From contig JANFAH010000092.1 in assembly GCA_024663395.1 (NCBI GenBank), positions 101,587-165,586 on the forward strand: 64,000 bases of DNA. Reading direction: 5' to 3'. Positions 20,886 to 32,535 of this stretch are shown here, in pieces (positions within the stretch are counted from its first letter, which is position 1; each line of letters begins with the position of its first letter). This DNA comes from Pisolithus tinctorius (Eukaryota > Basidiomycota > Agaricomycetes > Boletales > Pisolithaceae). A program made the translations under genes and the position numbers. The notes beneath the pieces were generated by a model, which was not told where the DNA came from, made no database searches, and saw nothing but the letters and a program-made list of their open reading frames with translations.

Positions 20886-23180
20886 TCATTGGTGTGCCAT
20901 CATGATCGCGTCCGAAATGAATGCAGCTGAGATTTGTCGTCCCCCAAACCACCGCCCATTCAGTCCTTGAATAGCCTTTTTGGCAGCTTCAACTGAGCCG
21001 AACTTGACATAAATTTCACCCTGAACACTATCATGAGGCCAGTGAACTCTAACAATAACGAGAACATACTTGGCTGTCTTTTTCGATTTTGATGATCTCA
21101 ACTTTGCCGTACTTTTCTTCACATTCGCCTTTAACGTCGTCAGCTAATTCCCTATCCCAGTCGCGTTCTGTCTCCCTAATCCCTCTTGGTCAGTCACATC
21201 GGTCAACCACGGAGCGAATAACTCACTCTTCCGGATTGAACATATTCTTCAGTAGGACTGAACGTGATTGCATTGTCTGTGGAATGTTTGGTTTGTTACT
21301 GTTATCATCAGTAGTGCACGACGAATCCGAAATCGACAAGACGAACACAGTTGGAAGCTTCGGAGTTGGCTCAATTCTGGCAAGTTTTTGCATTAGCGCT
21401 TGACGTGACGCTGCATTCAAATTACCGCCTTCGAAGGAACGGCATGAGAGTAGTTATTGCCTAGATAAATCTGCTCACCGCCAGCTTCGTCCAGGGAATC
21501 CTGCTGGGTATACCTCACGCTACCTTTCTCGTGCACAGTGTTGACGCGGAGCTGATGCCACAACAGTGAGGGATATGCGGGGATAACAACTACAGTACAT
21601 ACTGTTCTTCCAGCGAGCTCGAAGCCTTCCATTTGCTCCAAAGCCATTTTGGCATCTTCACCTCTTTTGTACCTGGAGGATTCGCTAGTTCAAGGTCGCA
21701 ACCGGCATTGGGGTGACCACTGACTGTATGAATGCATAACCTTTACTCCTGCCCGTCATCGGGTCCCTGTGCAAATCAACAAATGCCAGTTCACCAAATG
21801 GCTCAAAGACTTGTCTGATATCGGATTCGGTGAGGTTGAAATGCAAGGAACCAACATAAAGTCTGTAGCAATATCGTGTCAGCGCGACAGGACTTATCAC
21901 GATAAGGAAAGCCCACTGCATTGCCCCGTGTGATGTATTGACACCGGGGGGAAGGTTCAGGTTCCTGGAAAAATGGATTAATAAACGTATGGGTGAGATA
22001 AGCAAGTACCAACCCGTCTCCTGGGTGAAGCCTATTCCTCTCTGCTTCAGTCAACTGCACCATGATAGGTAAACCCATTACGATCGTGCCACTGAGGGCC
22101 ATGGCCTTTTCAACGAGATCGACGGAGCGGAACTCGACATAACCAATGCTAGTAGACTATCAAGCCTTGAACCGCGCTAAGACTCATGGCTTACCCTTTC
22201 GACCGACGAGAGATTCTGTCGGTAACGATGCGAGCATCGACAACTGTACCTTCGCCTAACTTGTCCTCGAAGAAGTACCCAAGATCACGTGCCGTAAGAC
22301 GAGCAGCGAGCTGAGAAACGAACACAGACCGAGCTTCCGAATCGTCTTCTTTGGGCTCTTCGGGGTTATAGTCTTCAACTGGAACCTCATAAGTCGGAGA
22401 AGGACGCCTGACACAGTGTGGATGAAAAGAAGGCAGCGCCATTTACAACGTATACTTACTGTCTGGTGGGACTGGGTCGCAATGACCGTTTATCAAATTC
22501 GTCTTCAAGTGTACCTTCGTCAGATGGAGCGCGCTTAGAATCACGACGATCCCTGTCTCTTTGGTGCCGAAGTGGTTCGTCGAACTCGTCGCGGGGGTCG
22601 CGCACTCTCCTGTCGTACCTATGTTCGCGTGAGCGGTCTGTCCGGTCAGCGATCCTGCTTCGGGGACTGTCCTTGACGGAGGCGGGAGCATGAGGATCGT
22701 CACTTTCCTCATGCCTCTTTCTCTTGGATCGTTCGGGGTCCCTTTCTGGAGACTCGTTTCCGTCTTCCCTCTTGCGACGCCTTTCTCTGTCCTCACGATC
22801 ATAGTAACGACCCTCTTCATCCCGCCTATCGCCACGGTGGCGACGATCTCTCTCCCGGTGGTCCCTGTCTCTGTCTCTGTCTCTGTGAGACCTCTCGCGA
22901 GACCGGCTGCGCCTCTCTCTATCTCTGTAATCCCTCTCGCTGCCGCGGTCGCGACTTCTCCGTCGCCTTTCATCAATATCCCTGTCTCTTTCCCTATGGC
23001 GCTCTCGTCTGTCCCTCGAGTAGGACCGGTGAGAGCGCCTTGTGCGGTGGGTGTCCGTCGAGTGGTTCCGAGAGCTGTATACCAGTAAATCACAGGTTGC
23101 AGGCGACACAAATTTACAAAAACGCACGACTTTCTATTCGGCGAAGTGTCAACGTCCATCCTACCGTTGGTGCTGGACAT
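20886..23180 (-). CDS. RBM39/Rsd1-like (CC1-like) RNA-binding splicing factor
   Basis: This is a nuclear splicing factor of the RBM39/CAPER group, which binds RNA and bridges spliceosome components. The start [18 protein letters not shown] (23180) is followed by an intron. A long RS-like domain (about 22450-23080) follows, with dense Arg/Asp/Ser/Glu repeats such as [23 protein letters not shown]1 has [20 protein letters not shown] (near 22320). RRM2 has [20 protein letters not shown] and KGYAFIQ (about 21740-21870), then [16 protein letters not shown]-terminal U2AF-homology-type RRM has [13 protein letters not shown] and [20 protein letters not shown], ending [17 protein letters not shown] and a stop at 20886. 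At least six small introns are present. Order and motifs are complete, so I take the gene as intact. Confidence 0.9.
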
Positions 23181-23629
23181 TGTGCCTCGCTCAAAGTGCG
23201 GTGGGTGGGGTGTCGGAGGAGCACAGCTAGCATGCGAAAACTTTCGAACTCAGCACAGCCACACAAGGCCACAATTTCTCAGCCCTGCGCACAACGTTCA
23301 TCGAGCAGACATGCTGGCAAGGCGAGGAGCTCTTGTGTGCAGGCTTGCAGTGAGGACTCAGTCACCATGGAGGCTTGCAAAATTACAACTCTGTCGACAG
23401 TTTACATAGAATTTCCAGATGTAAGTTCCCAATATCCAACAAGTTCATATCAACTTTGAAGGTGGAAGCTACAGCAGTGACAATGCCTAGAAATTGTCTT
23501 TGTGTAACGCCATGATCCCAGCGCTGACTTCATCTCCCATCCGACTATTGTTTGGTGAGGCATAAAAGGGATCAACTTGACCTTCGACGTGAAAAAAGGG
23601 GATAATTTATCTTGTGGCTCGTGACCATA
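23181..23629. other. Intergenic; promoter region of the RBM39-like gene
   Basis: This is about 450 bp with no conserved gene. A plus-strand ATG at 23311 begins a 32-codon Arg-rich, mitochondrial-presequence-like peptide, but I find no downstream exon for it and treat it as chance. Confidence 0.4.
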
Positions 23630-25007
23630 CTAGGTCAAGTCATAGTGCAGTATCTGGGCCATGCCATCAGCTTTCCGAGGCCGGGAAAAATGAGACCACC
23701 CCTCACAATAGTAGTATTCGTCGATCAGGGGTACCCAGTCTTTCACTACTGCGCTTATCAGACTTAAACCTGGTACATGGGCTGCCTTTTCGACCAGCGA
23801 CTCGAGTTTTGGCCTTGAATGGACAACATTCAGATAGCGCAAGCGGAAAGTACCTGTGACGCACCGTGTGTACAGCTCCCAGGCGGACCCCCTGAAGAGA
23901 TACCAAACCAAGTCACGGTCCCTGCGTGCATATTCGTCTCCCTCGACAGACGCAGAGCATGAGGGCGCCCTCCGAAGATTACGGGACAAAATGTCAATCC
24001 CAAGGGCAGTTAGGAGAGCACGGTCTTTATGCCTGCTTGTGCTCAACATGGAGACTACGGTACATGGATCAGTTCAATAAGCGCCGCCGGTAGAAGCACG
24101 ACCACACCGTATATTAGAGGCCTGGCGACGTATATGACCTCAGCCAGCCAGTCTTGAATGGATGCAAGTGGGGCGACAAGTTGAAGAGAAGGCCGGACGG
24201 ACGAAGTGGTCAACGCCTTTGGAAGGAGATAATCTTCGATGGAAGAATCCGAGCGACCGGGAGGAGGAGGTGACAGCATTAAAGAGCTGGGTTGTAATGG
24301 TACATGGTTGTTCTTCAGATGGTCCGGCGTCGCAGGTGGAGAAGCAGGCGGAGTGGTCGGAACGAGAGTAGGGGAAGAATGGATTGAGGACGGCGGAAGG
24401 GAAGCAGGATCAAAGTAGCGCTCTGGAATAGCGGGCGAAACGAGGGGTCTGCGAGTTATCCTGAGCATAACAAGGCGGAGAATGACCCTGAAGAATGTAG
24501 TAATTAGCACAAGCCCATGCGAAGTAGTTGGAGATATATACTTGATACTCTCGATAACGACAATGCCTCTCCACCTGTTCTTCTCAGAGAACTTGCGCCG
24601 CATTCCCATCTCAATGAGAAGTTGGGTGAAGCGAACGAGCTCAAATATCCTAGCAGCCCATTTGTAAATTCTGTCTTTCTCGCACCAGGCACGGGTGTAC
24701 TTGGTGTGGAGAGGCAGGGGAAGAATGGGTTTCCGCTTCGGGTCGTTCTGAGCAATCCTGGCGAGCAACGTATCGTGATACAAGCTGGTTACATTGAGCA
24801 GGGCAGACACTGTTGTAGACCCTATTGCTTAAGAATACGCGATGCGCATCAATGAGAATGGGACGAACAGGCCTCTGATGCTAGTTCAGCGTCTTTGAAC
24901 CTTCCAGGCAAGAGCCAGGTGATGGACTTGAGGGTAGACTCCACCGAAGAGATGGTGGAAACGTTTTTGACCAGAAAGTCTTCATATCTCGCCAATGCCG
25001 ACGACAT
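23630..25007 (-). CDS. PEX16: Peroxin-16 (PEX16)
   Basis: Pex16 is a peroxisomal/ER membrane protein that helps insert other peroxisomal membrane proteins and start new peroxisomes. The start MSSALARYEDFLVKN (25007) runs into TWLLPGRFKDAELASEA. After an intron come SALLNVTSLYHDTLLARI and KWAARIFELVRFTQLLIEM, then the family signature WRGIVVIESIK, LRLVMLRITRRPLVSPAIPE and VARPLIYG. After another intron come HKDRALLTALGIDILSRNLR, RRDRDLVWYLFRGSAWELYT and LSLISAVVKDWVPLIDEYYY. The join near 24050-24060 is hard: the only phase-correct GT-AG pair gives a 26-nt intron, so this exon border (or a one-base error) needs transcript data. It is otherwise complete and divergent from the next gene by about 155 bp. 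Confidence 0.87.
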
Positions 25008-25163
25008 GGGTATTGAGGGACGCTGAGGCGGTTGTCAGTACCAGTTCTCACGTCCAATGTACCCAAATCGTAGTAGAGCAGTGCCGTAGTACTTTGTGTG
25101 TCTTCGCTGACAGTGTATCTCCCTTGGGAGGGACAATGGGATTGTCTTGTCGGCTAAAAGGTT

Positions 25164-27021
25164 ATGGCAAACAGCAACGAGGAAGGGACTCGTGGCTTGT
25201 CGCTTTTGTCCCAGACCTCAACCAAGTCTGATGCACGGAGAGCCGTCGCCCACTACCGTTTCCTTCCCCCCTCTTGACTACCTCCAGGCAAGTCCAGTCA
25301 GAGGACAGCTCGAGCCTCATGACGAGGTAACCAAAAAGTCGGGCTGGCGCTTTCTCCAGTGCACAGATACTCCCAACGAACTCAAGGTTCGTCCTGCTCC
25401 GTAACCAAATCATCCCTCATCTCATAGTAACCACACTCGTTTTAAAGGTACTACTCCCTCCCCGTACAGCCCAACTTTATGCCGTTCTTTTAAAGGCGGA
25501 GCTCAACGAACTCGCCAAGAAGCGTGATGCCTCTTGGGACCGCATCGTCGACATCCGGCGTCTCAAAGACCGCATGATAAGGAAATGCCAACGCCTCGCT
25601 CAAGCATACTCAGCCAATAACCAGGCTGCCCGTGTCCCATTTCTTACCCTCCACGCTCCACCCGACTTCCGGCTCAAAGAGATGGAAAAGTGGATTCGTT
25701 TTCAGGAGGGGTCGGATTCATTGTTCACGAAAAAAAATTCTCCAGATGGTGTCAAGTCGCGCCCTTCATTCTGCTGTGATCGCTGCGCCAATCTGGTTCC
25801 ACACAATCATACCGTGTCACACCGTCGTGCTTCCTCGCACTCTGTGCATTCTCGTCGATCATCATCATCAGCGTCGGAATGGGCGCACTTGACCGGTCCT
25901 TCGGTCTCTAAACACGCGAAAGCCTCTAGAGGTAATCAAAACGAAGTCATAAGCAAATCGTCATCCAGTTCTGTCGCTCGACATGACCTCAGATCGCAAG
26001 AGAGCAGGACTCACGATGTGTACGTCCACGAGCACGACAGTGTTCGAGAATCAACTGGAGCAAGACATACCAACCGTCGAGAATTGAGCCTGGAAGAATT
26101 CCAAATCCATTCTTCCGATCATCGGAGCACTTCAGTCGAAGCGAGTATGCTGCTAGCGGAGACCAACCTGGAGCAGAAGAAACGCGATATGCATGTGATT
26201 CATGAAGATCCTCATGAATACAGTGCTACTTCAAGCATTCGCTCCGCGTCGGAGAGCCGCCACGACGTGGAGTCGACTGGTCGCCTGTCAATCGTCTCTC
26301 CAGACCCCGTTCCTATTCCATATAACGGGTCCTTATCGGCTGCCTTCAAAGACACGGTCACGAGTCCGGTGGACATGAATGACTCCCGTGATCAAGGAAG
26401 GCATTCTCCATTAAATGGTTCACAGTCTCCTCCCTCAGAGGAGGAACCTGCGGATGCGGATGGCATGCCTCGTCCGGACGCCCTACGGAGACGGAGCAGC
26501 CTGAAACGCAGCAACTCTGAGTTGCGCATGAGTATGGCTTATTCAAGCAAGACGGTGTCCTGGGCCATGGATCGGGACTGGTCTCATCAAATATCCCAGT
26601 ACCATGCTGCCGCTGAACAGGTGGGATTTGTCGGTGGGTCATTTTTACTTCGCAATTTATGTTGTACTGAGCAACTTAACAGACCAGGAATGGGGGGTAA
26701 TTCGTGACAAGTGCAAGGACGAGCTGGCAGGCCTGAAAGTCCTGCGACGTAGTGTCACAGAGACTTTATCCAAGCTAAAATTGGAGACTGAGAGATTGCA
26801 GCGTGAAGATGAAGTTATTCGCGACCAAGAAGAAAAGTTACGCGCGGGGTTTGAGCAACTGGAGCAAAAACATGTCCAGTATCAGGCACAAGGTAGTGCT
26901 GTCATGCATGAAAATTGTCTCAGATGTTGACATCCTTTTTTTGAAAATAGTCAAGGCTGTTTTACATGAAACCGAGCAAGTACTTGCGCTTTGTGGTTCG
27001 AAGCGGAGCGGAGAATCATGA
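25164..27021 (+). CDS. Hypothetical Ser-rich protein with C-terminal coiled coil
   Basis: I do not recognise a family. An ATG at 25164 (MANSNEEGTRGLSLLSQTST) can join, through an intron at about 25248-25293, to EPHDEVTKKSGWRFLQCTD; an ATG at 25231 is an alternative start. After an intron at 25387-25448 a helical segment follows (AELNELAKKRDASWDRIVDI, KCQRLAQAYSA). A CxxC pair (CCDRCANLV), a long Ser/His/Arg-rich disordered middle and a Pro-rich acidic stretch come next. A helical end (EWGVIRDKCKDELAGLKVLR through EQLEQKHVQYQAQ) is predicted to form a coiled coil. The last intron (about 26893-26950) leads to KAVLHETEQVLALCGSK and a stop at 27021. It looks intact. Its conserved helical ends suggest a scaffold or adaptor, which is only inference. 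Confidence 0.6.
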
Positions 27022-27146
27022 TGACCTTACTTCAATCCATAATTCCTTGTTAAGGCTTTCTCCATGCGATACCGCAACTGTATACCCTGACACAGTGCTT
27101 TCTATGTCTCTGCAGTTCTGTAGATACGGTACATAATCCCATTGCA

Positions 27147-29448
27147 CTAGATCAATTTTGATTGCCGCTGCCGCTTCGCTCGCACCCACCAGTATCGTAC
27201 TAAAGCTAGAAAGCCGCACTCCACAAAAACGACTACCGCAAGTACTACTCCAAACCAATAATAATCTCCAGATGGTATCGGATTGTTAACAGTATTGCGT
27301 GGGGTATGTATATTCATCGAAAAGGCTCCTTGGGTGGGTCTGATTACGACAAGCTCCGTATAACACAACTACCAAATCGACATACCGATAATTGGTGCAG
27401 GAACCATCGCCCCAAAGCTGACGAGCGACAGAATCAGGACAGCTTTGTCGGAACCTGTTCTCGCATTTGATGCATTCATCCGCAGCTGCGAGAGGTATAT
27501 GGGATGCGATTGACTAAGAATATGCTCGTAATGAGAGAGTGCTTGCTGTAAAGCAAGAATGTGATCTAGAAACGATAAGCTAGGAAAGACCAAAAATTGA
27601 TTCAGAATAAGTACCATGGACATCACCCATATACATGGCGATTTCCACGTCATCACTTTGCACGATCGTTGTAACATCGAGGTACCTTTTACGAACCCGT
27701 GACAATACCTCAGACTTGGATGCCAGTAATCGAGTCAAAGACGTAACGAGTCGTCTGGTACGTGCAATACGCCTGAGGGTCGCTGTAGTAGCAGCCTGCG
27801 ATGAGACAAATTTTGCCTTGGGAGTAGAGAAGATGCTGTCCAAGAAAAGAATAATTTTTTGCTTCAGGTAGCGGGAGGCTAAGGGGACCGCAAAACGAGG
27901 AGCTGAGAAGCGGGAACCCTCCCCAGCGATGATTTCAATTTTTTCAGAGCAGGGAATGGATGATAGCTCTACTTTCTCCTCTTCCACAGTGGTAGTGGAG
28001 GCGGTTGAGCTGCCAGCCGATGGGCTGCTAGCACATTCCCCGTTAGGAAATAGGATGGTTTCTACAGCAGCGACCTCCTTTTCGATCTCCCGCAGAATCG
28101 GGAAAAAGGAGTTCACCACTGAGTCCAACAAGCCATGAGCAATCCAGTCTGGTGATCTCTGTTCGTAATAATCACAATGATGTCAGAATTGGCACCAACC
28201 ACTGGTCGTGTGAACATTGTCCTCGAGTAGCTCTATTCTGTTCCGTATACGCTCGATATGATCTATGGATTACAACTGTAAATCCATTCACTGGGTAACA
28301 GGGTCTGTCGGACTTACCGGATATGTCGGTGAAATGGAACTATTACAAGATTTAACAACAGTTGATCGCGAAATGCCCAATTGACTAACCGTGCATATTC
28401 CATCCCGAAATACAACCAAGTATATACTTGCTTCCCCAAGTAACCCTTCATCGCCTTGCCGTCCAAACGGCTCGCTAGTGATAGCATTGTCCGTGGCCCG
28501 GAACACGATAAATCGATAACCTAGCCTAGGGAATAACTCAAGCTTTTCTCGCATATCTCGTTGGAGAATATCCTCGAGCGTCAATGGATGCAAGTGGAGC
28601 AACTAACAGTATTTTATTGGTAACAGTCCCACTCCCGGAAATAATTAACAAACCTTGCCGATCGTGCGCAAGTCGTCCCAATTAGGGTTTGCAACGTCAA
28701 GCCACCAAGCCTTGGATGCCTTCTCCTTTGGAAAAGGTGTAGGAGCTGGCATCGCCCTCTGTTTGCCCTTCGACGGTCGAACAGCTGTAACGTCCGTCAA
28801 CGAGACAGAACGACTGGGTCCTTCCGATAGCCCAGAGGGAACTGCAATTGTCAATGGAAGACCGGTAGGGTAGTAGACCTTCTTGCCCTTCCTAGGTTGT
28901 GCAGCATTCTTCCGTGCCTTCTCGAGTCGACTGAGTATATGTGGCAACGACATCCCACGAAATACAGTTTGTTGGGTATGTAGGGAAGGGAAAGCTGAGT
29001 TGTCACGGGTCATTTCTGGTGGTAAATAAAGAGCAAATTCCCGTGGAACACGTCGCGACTCCCGTCGGGCCCGGACACGTGCACTCATATCGCATTCCGA
29101 GGCAATTGTCGTGTCGAGAGAGACTGGTCGTCCCTTGCGTCGCCAACCATGGCGGCGGGAGTGAGTATAAGCAGAGGAGCGTTGAGTGTATAAAGAGATC
29201 GATGAGCCAGAGGGCAACGAAGCCGGCAAGTATCTATGTGCCCAGCGGGAGATAGCATGCTCGACCACGGCCGCTAGAGCGCCTATACCTGATGCCGGGG
29301 ACGAACCAGATGAGGACGTTGAGGAAAATGACGAGTGTATTGAGTGGACATCCATTGGGCTAGAGATATGCTGGCGGTCCCCACGATAGATATCGTGGTT
29401 GGCTTCCTGGCTATCTGCAGCACCGAACGAGACGTGGGTGGCAGTCAT
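27147..29448 (-). CDS. CorA-family Mg2+ transporter (Mnr2/Alr-like) with SMN in place of GMN
   Basis: This is a CorA-type divalent cation channel, as in yeast Alr1/Mnr2 (plasma or vacuolar membrane). The N-terminal part is disordered and basic. The cytosolic domain starts at KAWWLDVANPNWDDLRTIGK, followed by LLHLHPLTLEDILQRDMREK, LGYRFIVFRATDN and ASIYLVVFRDGICT. HGLLDSVVNSFFPILREIEK is next, then long helices (RTRRLVTSLTRLLASKSEVL, KRYLDVTTIVQSDDVEIAMY). The last intron joins ...PAPIIG to AFSMNIHTPRN, then a second membrane helix (YYWFGVVLAVVVFVECGFLA) and a basic tail. The near-invariant selectivity motif GMN thus reads SMN here. The start is at 29448; an in-frame ATG at 29532 is possible. 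The gene is otherwise complete. Confidence 0.85.
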
Positions 29449-29688
29449 AAGGAACAGAAACAGTGGGTTGGAATGGCAGGGCGGCTCCACGATATTGCAG
29501 CGACATGGGCATATACATGTGTAAAGCACCACGCAGTGTACGTGCTAGTGTGTGAATGTTAACCTTTTTTGGGCGTCCAGTCCAACATCAAAGTACTTGC
29601 CGCTAAACAATAAGTAGATTCATGGTAATAAGTACAGATTGGCATGTATACAGCAGTACGGTCATATCACCCCCTGCCAAAGGCCTTG

Positions 29689-32024
29689 CTATGAATGAAC
29701 TAAATCCTGGCACGCCCTCAACATCGTCCCGACGTGACTTTCGTGAGTGAGCCGCGCCAGCCACCCATCAAGTCCAGAGTCAGACACAGCCAGACTCTGT
29801 GTTCCATTACCACACACGTCTGTGGTGACTTTGGTTGTTTCAATCTGTTCATTTACCCCTTTCTCCAATTCTGCATGAACGCTGACAACACTCTTGGAAA
29901 TTCTCCACTGGAAGTTGGTCGGGGCTTCACATTCGGGTTCCACGAGCTTGCCTTTCTCGGGATCATAAGCCCAATCTCTTTTCATCCTCTCTTCCAGAGG
30001 AAGGAGCCCACAGACCAAAGATGGGTTATCTTGTATGTTCTTGACTAACTGCGGAACAAGATGGACTTGGTTGAGAACGGAAGGATGAACAGTTTCATGA
30101 GTAACCTCGTCGGTCTTGCTGGGGAGCTGGCGAGTGTGTTCCTTCGCGAAGGCAAAGATTCCAGTGCAAGGACTTTCCCGCCGTCAACAAGGGAATACGA
30201 ATGTTAGTCTCTCGAAACACTCACTCATGGGGACGCTGTTTTCCCCAAGGGGCCACCGGGTCAGGAAGGGAAGCAACGTATTTAAAATCCACAGACAACA
30301 TGTCTTCAACGTTCGCCTTCAAAAATACCGGGTCAGTCTGTACACTGGACTGCATAGAAGCTGGGACAGACTATCATCCAGGTCAAAGTTAGGTCGGAAA
30401 GATCGTGCTCATGCCAACCACCTCCGATCTGCGTTGGGTACGTCAGTGATCTACACGCAGTTACGAGCGAAGTGCGCTGACATCAGAGTGTGATCCTACC
30501 AAACAGTATCACTATGATTTGGGGTTCCGGGTGGTAGGGTAGCACTTACCAGCGAACCAACACTGCAAAGAATGTCAAACCGTAAAGTACCATATACGAC
30601 CCTTTGACTCCTCACCTGCTTTAGAATTTGCCCCTTCCTGCGACCACTCTCAGTCTGTTCAAACTTGGTGCAGTCCTTCCCGGTGTCCACTAAAAATTAG
30701 CAGTGGTCTAATCTAACAAGGAACGCACATACGAAGTCAACTCTAGTCTCGTTGATGGCGAGTGCTTGATATGCCCGCTCAATATGATCTCCAAGCCTTG
30801 TGTTTGGGAATCCAAAAATGGACGTAGTCGAAGGGGACTTATGTGTGATCTCTTCTGGCAAGCCAACGGAACCGACGGTGTCAAACACACCGACACACCT
30901 ATCAAGGACTGGAAGCGAGATGCCCCAACATGATGTTTGGAGACTCACTTGATTGAGGTATTACTCGCAAGTTTCGTCCTTCCTTTTCCGTCAGATGCAG
31001 GAGAGTTCCAGGATTCGAGCTGTGCCTTCAGTCTCGCGATCTCTGCAAAGGTTCTTAATAGTGACTCTGCCCGTCGTAACGGTTGAACAAACCAGCCGCG
31101 TCTGTGGTTCTTCCTAATTTCTGACAAGTAACGAATATCTCTCCAAAATGGTCCATGTTGGTCTTGTCCAACATGCCGATGACGCCCTGTCACCAGGAGT
31201 TGAGTGGATAGGTGGTATCAGCAATGTTAGTCGCCTACAATTAACATAGCGACCATTCTGGCCGTATACGCTCCCTGGTCGCGTCAATAATGAGTAACAA
31301 TAGCTTGTGTTCTATCAAACGCACCCTTGAGAAGCCAAAGAGGAAAATCTTGGTGAACGTTAATTGAGTATTTTCGTGCAGACAAAATTCGCACCTCGTC
31401 ACCGGGAGAGTAATTTCTGAGAACGCAGGCTGGGTGAGTTTAAGATTGTAGGTGGCACCTTCCATGACTTACTGTGCGACGAACGCATATGCTTCCTGGA
31501 TTTTTTCTCCTGTACATTTAGCATCCATGTAATCAGATACGTAGTGAACTATCAAAATTGAGTTACCAAGTGAGGAACCCGTTGCTCCTGGCGGTCTCGA
31601 CGTAAGCGAACGCCCCATGGAGTCGTTTTAGAACGATCAATTACCTTGCACGTATTCGGAGTAGAAATTAGGCGAGCTTCCTATCCCATTTTGATAGAAC
31701 ACGATTTGGGGTACGGGGACCTCTCTACCGTTTTCGATGAGTAGTAGGCTCAGGGGCTCGAAAATCCACGGACCCTCGCACATCGACATGGTTCAGTGCC
31801 CGGGACAGTTTCTGCAGATCTCCTCGTAAGCATTCCAAAAACAAGGGTGGTGTCTAAGGCACGGACAAGGATGTTGGTATACTTCCAGCGTTCCTTGACT
31901 ATTAGACCGTCTTGCCACGTTCTATAGAATTCGCGAATCACAACATAAGACTTAGACGAAGATGAGGATGGAATACTAGCCCATCGCAGCAAACAACGAT
32001 TCTCTTCTTGATGCTATTGGTCAT
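29689..32024 (-). CDS. DUF2235 (Tle1-type) alpha/beta hydrolase
   Basis: This is a predicted alpha/beta hydrolase of the DUF2235 group, which includes bacterial Tle1 phospholipases; fungal members are common and mostly uncharacterised. The start MTNSIKKRIVVCCDGTWQDG (32024) is split by an intron whose only phase-correct form is GC-AG. Then come RWKYTNIL and LSRALNHVDVRGEVPVPQIV. The nucleophile motif is GFSRGAYTARM. CVGVFDTVGSVGLPEEITHK carries the likely acid, and KFEQTESGRRKGQILKQCWF leads to AGSHSDIGGGWHEHDLSDLT with the likely catalytic His. The end has THETVHPSVLNQ and LVCGLLPLEERMKRDWAYDP, with a stop at 29689. Some ten short introns were needed, each with sites in phase, so the gene appears intact. 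No signal peptide is visible, suggesting a cytosolic protein. Confidence 0.85.
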
Positions 32025-32535
32025 GGTAAACGGATTTGCGATGGTCGTTGGATACTAGACACGATATGAGGTGGAGGGGTTGCCAGGACATGATGAAACG
32101 ACTGAAGTCATTAATATATGCATAAACAGCCACCGAAATCCACACCGTGTGTGGAATGCAATGTCAGCATCGCGCAGCATGGCACTCAGCCAAGCGCTGA
32201 CGCAGTACTGAGTGATCGATTGATCTCCCGGCATTCCGAATATAATGCGTTCCTGTTCCCGCCCCTCCTTTGACGCCAACATTGAGAAACACGTTGGTGT
32301 GTAAATATAGAACTTGTACTCACACATGTAGTCGGAAAGGGGGCGACCTAGAGCCGACCGGAGCATGTGTAGTAAATCGTGACCACGACCACTGCCACAC
32401 GAGCGTTCGGCTTGGAGGTTCATCCGATGGGCCTCGCCGAGATCACGGAAAGCACTGTTGTTGTATTTATAGTGTCCGCGGTTTCATCAGTGATACAGCA
32501 AATTAAAATGTAAGCTGTAAACTGCTGTACCACTA
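32025..32535. other. Intergenic; no gene recognised
   Basis: About 510 bp lie between the hydrolase start and the NUS1 stop. A 122-codon minus-strand frame (32055-32423) has no conserved motif, and the region is most simply the hydrolase promoter plus the NUS1 3' end. Confidence 0.4.

Noticed and set aside
23311..23410. Plus-strand ATG with a mitochondrial-presequence-like peptide
   Set aside because: It stops after 32 codons and I find no downstream exon or family match; Arg-rich peptides arise easily by chance.
32055..32423. 122-codon minus-strand frame as a separate gene
   Set aside because: It has no recognisable domain and lies in the upstream region of the hydrolase. Open length alone is not enough.
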